A stretch of DNA of 7,669 nucleotides from Candidatus Dadabacteria bacterium (lineage in GTDB: Bacteria; J088), in contig RFIY01000165.1 of assembly GCA_003695505.1 (NCBI GenBank), forward strand, positions 1-7,669, written 5' to 3'. The position numbers were made by a program, and so were the translations under genes. The notes under the pieces are model-generated. The model made no database searches, had not been told where the DNA came from, and worked only from the letters and a program-made list of their open reading frames with translations. This document shows positions 6,309 through 7,669 of this stretch, in pieces. Position 1 is the stretch's first letter. Each line of letters begins with the position of its first letter.

Positions 6309-6347
6309 CCTGTATCATGTGATCCTGTATGCTCCGGAACGGAGTCC
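6309..6347 (+). promoter_or_regulatory. Candidate promoter/operator region of the tetR gene
   Basis: This part of the 87-base gap holds ordered motifs. CCTGTAT is directly repeated at 6309-6315 and 6324-6330, a 15-base period. Between the copies lies ATCATGTGAT, whose arms ATCA/TGAT are inverted. CTCCG-GAA-CGGAG (6332-6344) is an inverted repeat with a three-base centre. -10-like words are TATCAT (6313-6318) and TATGCT (6328-6333), neither with a convincing -35. TetR proteins usually bind inverted repeats near their own promoter, so autoregulation here is a reasonable inference. Confidence 0.4.
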
Positions 6348-6377
6348 TCTGACCGGCATTTTCGGATTCCACCGCCC

Positions 6378-6986
6378 ATGGCCCGCCCACGCAAAGAAGA
6401 AAGCCGCGATCGACCCGCGCGCATCATCGATGCAGCGGCAAAACTGTTCGCCGAGCGCGGCTTCGAAGCCACAACGGTCGCCGCCATCGCGGCGGCCTGC
6501 GGCATTCGCGCACCGTCCGTGCTGCATCACTACGAGTCCAAGGAAAACCTCTTCATCGAAGTGTTGCGGCAGCGCGTCGTCGAACGATTTCTGCGCGATT
6601 TTCGCATCGAGGCCCTGGACCTGAATCAGCCACCCGCCGCGCTGATCGAGCAGGTACTACGCACGGCCATGGATATCTGGCGTGAGGAACCACACCTGAT
6701 CGGCAGCGCATTCGCCGAACTGATCCGCCCAGGCGGCATGGGCCAGGACCTGCTCACGGACCTGCTGATGCCACTGCTCGAACGCTTCGAGCAGATCGCC
6801 GCCGCAGCGCTCCCGCCTCAGCGGCGCAATGTCCCCATCCGCGAGCTTGCACTGATGTTCGTCTTCTCGCTGGCCGGCCGCTACGGCACCCTCGGCAGGG
6901 AACCGAACCTCTGGGGACCAGAACAGGATGTCATCGATGCGTTACGTCTGATCGCTCAGACCGTGCTGCCCTCACCATCCGAGTAG
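6378..6986 (+). CDS. TetR-family transcriptional regulator
   Basis: DNA-binding repressor type of 202 residues, typical for TetR proteins. The N-terminal domain is classic: RIIDAAAKLFAERGFEATTV (15-34) leads into a helix-turn-helix at about 33-56 (VAAIAAACGIRAPSVLHHYE) and the following SKENLFIEVL. The remaining residues form the helical ligand-binding and dimerisation domain, which diverges too much to predict the ligand. Its place just downstream of an acyl-CoA crotonase suggests, but does not prove, an acyl-CoA or lipid-type ligand and control of that gene. The start at ATG 6378 fits the usual short basic N-terminal arm (MARPRKEESR); no strong Shine-Dalgarno site precedes it. No plus-strand terminator with a U-tract follows. 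The only hairpin downstream (7001-7028) has its T-run on the other strand. Confidence 0.95.
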   Translation: MARPRKEESRDRPARIIDAAAKLFAERGFEATTVAAIAAACGIRAPSVLHHYESKENLFIEVLRQRVVERFLRDFRIEALDLNQPPAALIEQVLRTAMDIWREEPHLIGSAFAELIRPGGMGQDLLTDLLMPLLERFEQIAAAALPPQRRNVPIRELALMFVFSLAGRYGTLGREPNLWGPEQDVIDALRLIAQTVLPSPSE

Positions 6987-6994
6987 CAGGCACG

Positions 6995-7028
6995 AAAAAA
7001 CCGCCTTCGAGCTGGTCCTCGAAGGCGG
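6995..7028 (-). terminator. Intrinsic terminator of the tRNA-Lys/tRNA-Glu operon
   Basis: On the minus strand a perfect eleven-pair stem (CCGCCTTCGAG 7001-7011 with CTCGAAGGCGG 7018-7028, six-base loop) is followed directly by six U residues (the A-run at 6995-7000). It begins seven bases after the tRNA-Glu CCA end. On the plus strand the stem is followed by CAAATATGG, so it would at best act weakly for the convergent tetR transcript. Confidence 0.9.
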
Positions 7029-7034
7029 CAAATA

Positions 7035-7112
7035 TGGTGTCCCCAGGGGGATTCGAACCCCCGTTACCGCCGTGAAAGGGCGGTGTCCTGGACCAGGCTA
7101 GACGATGGGGAC
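7035..7112 (-). tRNA. tRNA-Glu (anticodon UUC)
   Basis: Cloverleaf of 78 bases on the minus strand, including an encoded CCA (7035-7037). The acceptor stem GTCCCCA (7106-7112) pairs with TGGGGAC (7039-7045). The anticodon stem CCGCC/GGCGG encloses CTTTCAC, giving anticodon TTC. The T arm is CGGGGG-TTCGAAT-CCCCC-like, and the discriminator is A. The sequence is very close to the E. coli glutamate tRNA, with a D loop longer by about two bases. It is the second gene of the operon that starts with tRNA-Lys. Confidence 0.96.
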
Positions 7113-7132
7113 GTCATAGACCGAATCGATTG

Positions 7133-7205
7133 TGAGCCGTGCTGGACTCGAACCAGCGACCCGCTGCTTAAAAGGCAGCTGCTCTACCAACTGAGCTAAC
7201 GGCCC
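7133..7205 (-). tRNA. tRNA-Lys (anticodon UUU)
   Basis: Cloverleaf of 73 bases on the minus strand. The acceptor stem GGGCCGT (7199-7205) pairs with ACGGCTC (7134-7140), with one G-U pair at the second position. The D arm is GCTC-AGTTGGTA-GAGC. The anticodon stem GCTGC/GCAGC encloses CTTTTAA, giving TTT. The T arm is GCTGG-TTCGAGT-CCAGC, and the discriminator is A. The next bases read CAA, so CCA is not encoded, unlike the tRNA-Glu 20 bases downstream. Confidence 0.96.
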
Positions 7206-7263
7206 ATCAAGCAGCTTGTGTTGAGCGCAGCGCCCTGACACGAGCGTACACATCAGAAAAATG

Positions 7264-7292
7264 ATTGTACGGAAAAGCACCGATGTCGGCAA
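7264..7292 (-). promoter_or_regulatory. Promoter of the tRNA-Lys/tRNA-Glu operon
   Basis: On the minus strand TTGCCG (7287-7292) and TACAAT (7264-7269) are separated by exactly 17 bases. Transcription would start near 7257, leaving a leader of about 52 bases before tRNA-Lys that processing would remove. The leader contains a second, weaker -10-like word, TACGCT (7243-7248), without a matching -35. Confidence 0.6.
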
Positions 7293-7353
7293 ATCGCAGG
7301 TAGCGCAAGGCTACGGAGAAGCAGCAGGCCGCACTGAACCCTCGCCCTGCACG

Positions 7354-7378
7354 TCGCCCCGGACCTGATCCGGGGTCC
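7354..7378. repeat. REP-like hairpin 1
   Basis: CCCCGGA (7357-7363) and TCCGGGG (7369-7375) form a seven-pair stem around CCTGA. The flanks TCG on the left and TCC on the right recur, in reverse complement, around hairpin 4, so the two are oppositely oriented copies of one element. Confidence 0.7.
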
Positions 7379-7385
7379 CACCCGG

Positions 7386-7400
7386 CCGGCCGAAGGCCGG
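7386..7400. repeat. Short GC hairpin 2
   Basis: CCGGCC (7386-7391) and GGCCGG (7395-7400) form a six-pair stem around GAA, eleven bases after hairpin 1. Its sequence differs from the other hairpins, so it may be a separate module or a coincidence of base composition. Confidence 0.5.
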
Positions 7401-7451
7401 ACGGAACCCGATCCAAACCGACGCCCGCCGCGCAGCGGCACGAAAGCCATC

Positions 7452-7473
7452 ATCCCGGCCTCCGAGCCGGGAT
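7452..7473. repeat. REP-like hairpin 3
   Basis: ATCCCGGC (7452-7459) and GCCGGGAT (7466-7473) form a perfect eight-pair stem around CTCCGA, followed by CCAG. Aligned to hairpin 1 the stem differs at three paired positions, each change matched on the other arm, so pairing is kept. Confidence 0.7.
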
Positions 7474-7538
7474 CCAGCCACCGGCGCCTGCTCGCGTTGG
7501 TACCGAACACAAGCGACGCACCGGGTCGCGCAGCGAGT

Positions 7539-7577
7539 GGACCCCGGATATCCGCCTGCGGCGGATTCCGGGGCGAC
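7539..7577. repeat. REP-like hairpin 4, long form, inverted relative to hairpin 1
   Basis: CCCCGGA (7542-7548) pairs with TCCGGGG (7567-7573), and inside it ATCCGCC (7550-7556) pairs with GGCGGAT (7560-7566) around a TGC loop. A single unpaired T (7549) interrupts an otherwise fourteen-pair stem. The outer stem is the same as in hairpin 1, with an added inner stem. Confidence 0.75.
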
Positions 7578-7669
7578 GGAAGTAGGGGGTGGCGACGGAT
7601 TCAGAGATGACAGGGGAAGCCGGCAGTGGGTTTCGGAGCAGCACACCACCCGGGCCGCTCTGGGTCGCC

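Larger units (their letters stand above)
7293..7669. other. Gene-free intergenic region with hairpin repeats
   Basis: No gene is supported in this stretch. Frames open on the minus strand translate repeat DNA into Arg/Gly/Pro-rich low-information peptides without a ribosome binding site. The region holds four GC-rich hairpins (listed separately) and a short direct repeat GGCGACGGA at 7572-7580 and 7591-7599. The next gene presumably lies beyond the right edge. Confidence 0.7.

Noticed and set aside
7001-7028. Hairpin as a plus-strand terminator for tetR
   Set aside because: The plus-strand side lacks a U-tract; the T-run is on the minus strand directly after tRNA-Glu, so the hairpin belongs to the tRNA operon.
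7208-7218. CAAGC-A-GCTTG inverted repeat just upstream of tRNA-Lys
   Set aside because: Five-base arms with a one-base centre cannot form a stable hairpin, and such short palindromes are expected by chance.
7098-7292. 64-codon minus-strand frame containing GPLAQLVEQLPFKQRVAGSS
   Set aside because: This is the well-known spurious translation of a tRNA-Lys gene, and the frame runs on toward tRNA-Glu.
7207-7649. Several minus-strand frames of 64-112 codons at the right end
   Set aside because: They translate the GC-rich hairpin repeats and overlap one another in different frames; no start signals or domain features.

Overview
The window is GC-rich DNA with G/C-ending codons throughout. Its gene content (EngB GTPase, MATE efflux, crotonase, TetR regulator, class I/II aminotransferase, lipoproteins with lipoboxes) and its scattered CCGG-type hairpin repeats suggest a high-GC Gram-negative proteobacterium. 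The order of genes looks chromosomal. I see no integrase, transposase, phage gene, CRISPR array or plasmid function.

Left part, minus strand (33-2969): transcription runs leftward. A promoter at 2977-3005 drives two overlapping genes for short, apparently paralogous lipoproteins. They are followed by tRNA-Cys(GCA) and a MATE-family multidrug/Na+ antiporter. The open frame of the MATE gene runs back into the tRNA gene, so its true start is unclear.

Centre, plus strand (3024-5447): a PLP-dependent class I/II aminotransferase overlaps the ribosome-assembly GTPase gene engB (yihA/ysxC) by an ATGA junction. After 46 bases comes a helical protein of 216 residues that I do not recognise, with its own extended -10 element placed so that the mRNA could be leaderless.

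Right-centre, plus strand (5508-6986): an acyl-CoA-acting crotonase with a clear ribosome binding site, then a TetR-family regulator. The two upstream regions share a nine-base word, so the regulator may control both genes.

Right end (6995-7669): a minus-strand tRNA-Lys(UUU)-tRNA-Glu(UUC) operon is complete with promoter and intrinsic terminator. The terminator converges on the end of the tetR gene. Beyond it lie about 400 bases without a gene, holding at least four GC-rich hairpins of a REP-like dispersed repeat family, two of them in opposite orientation.

No clearly new multi-gene system is evident. The least explained items are the 216-residue protein beside engB, the lipoprotein pair, and the hairpin cluster.
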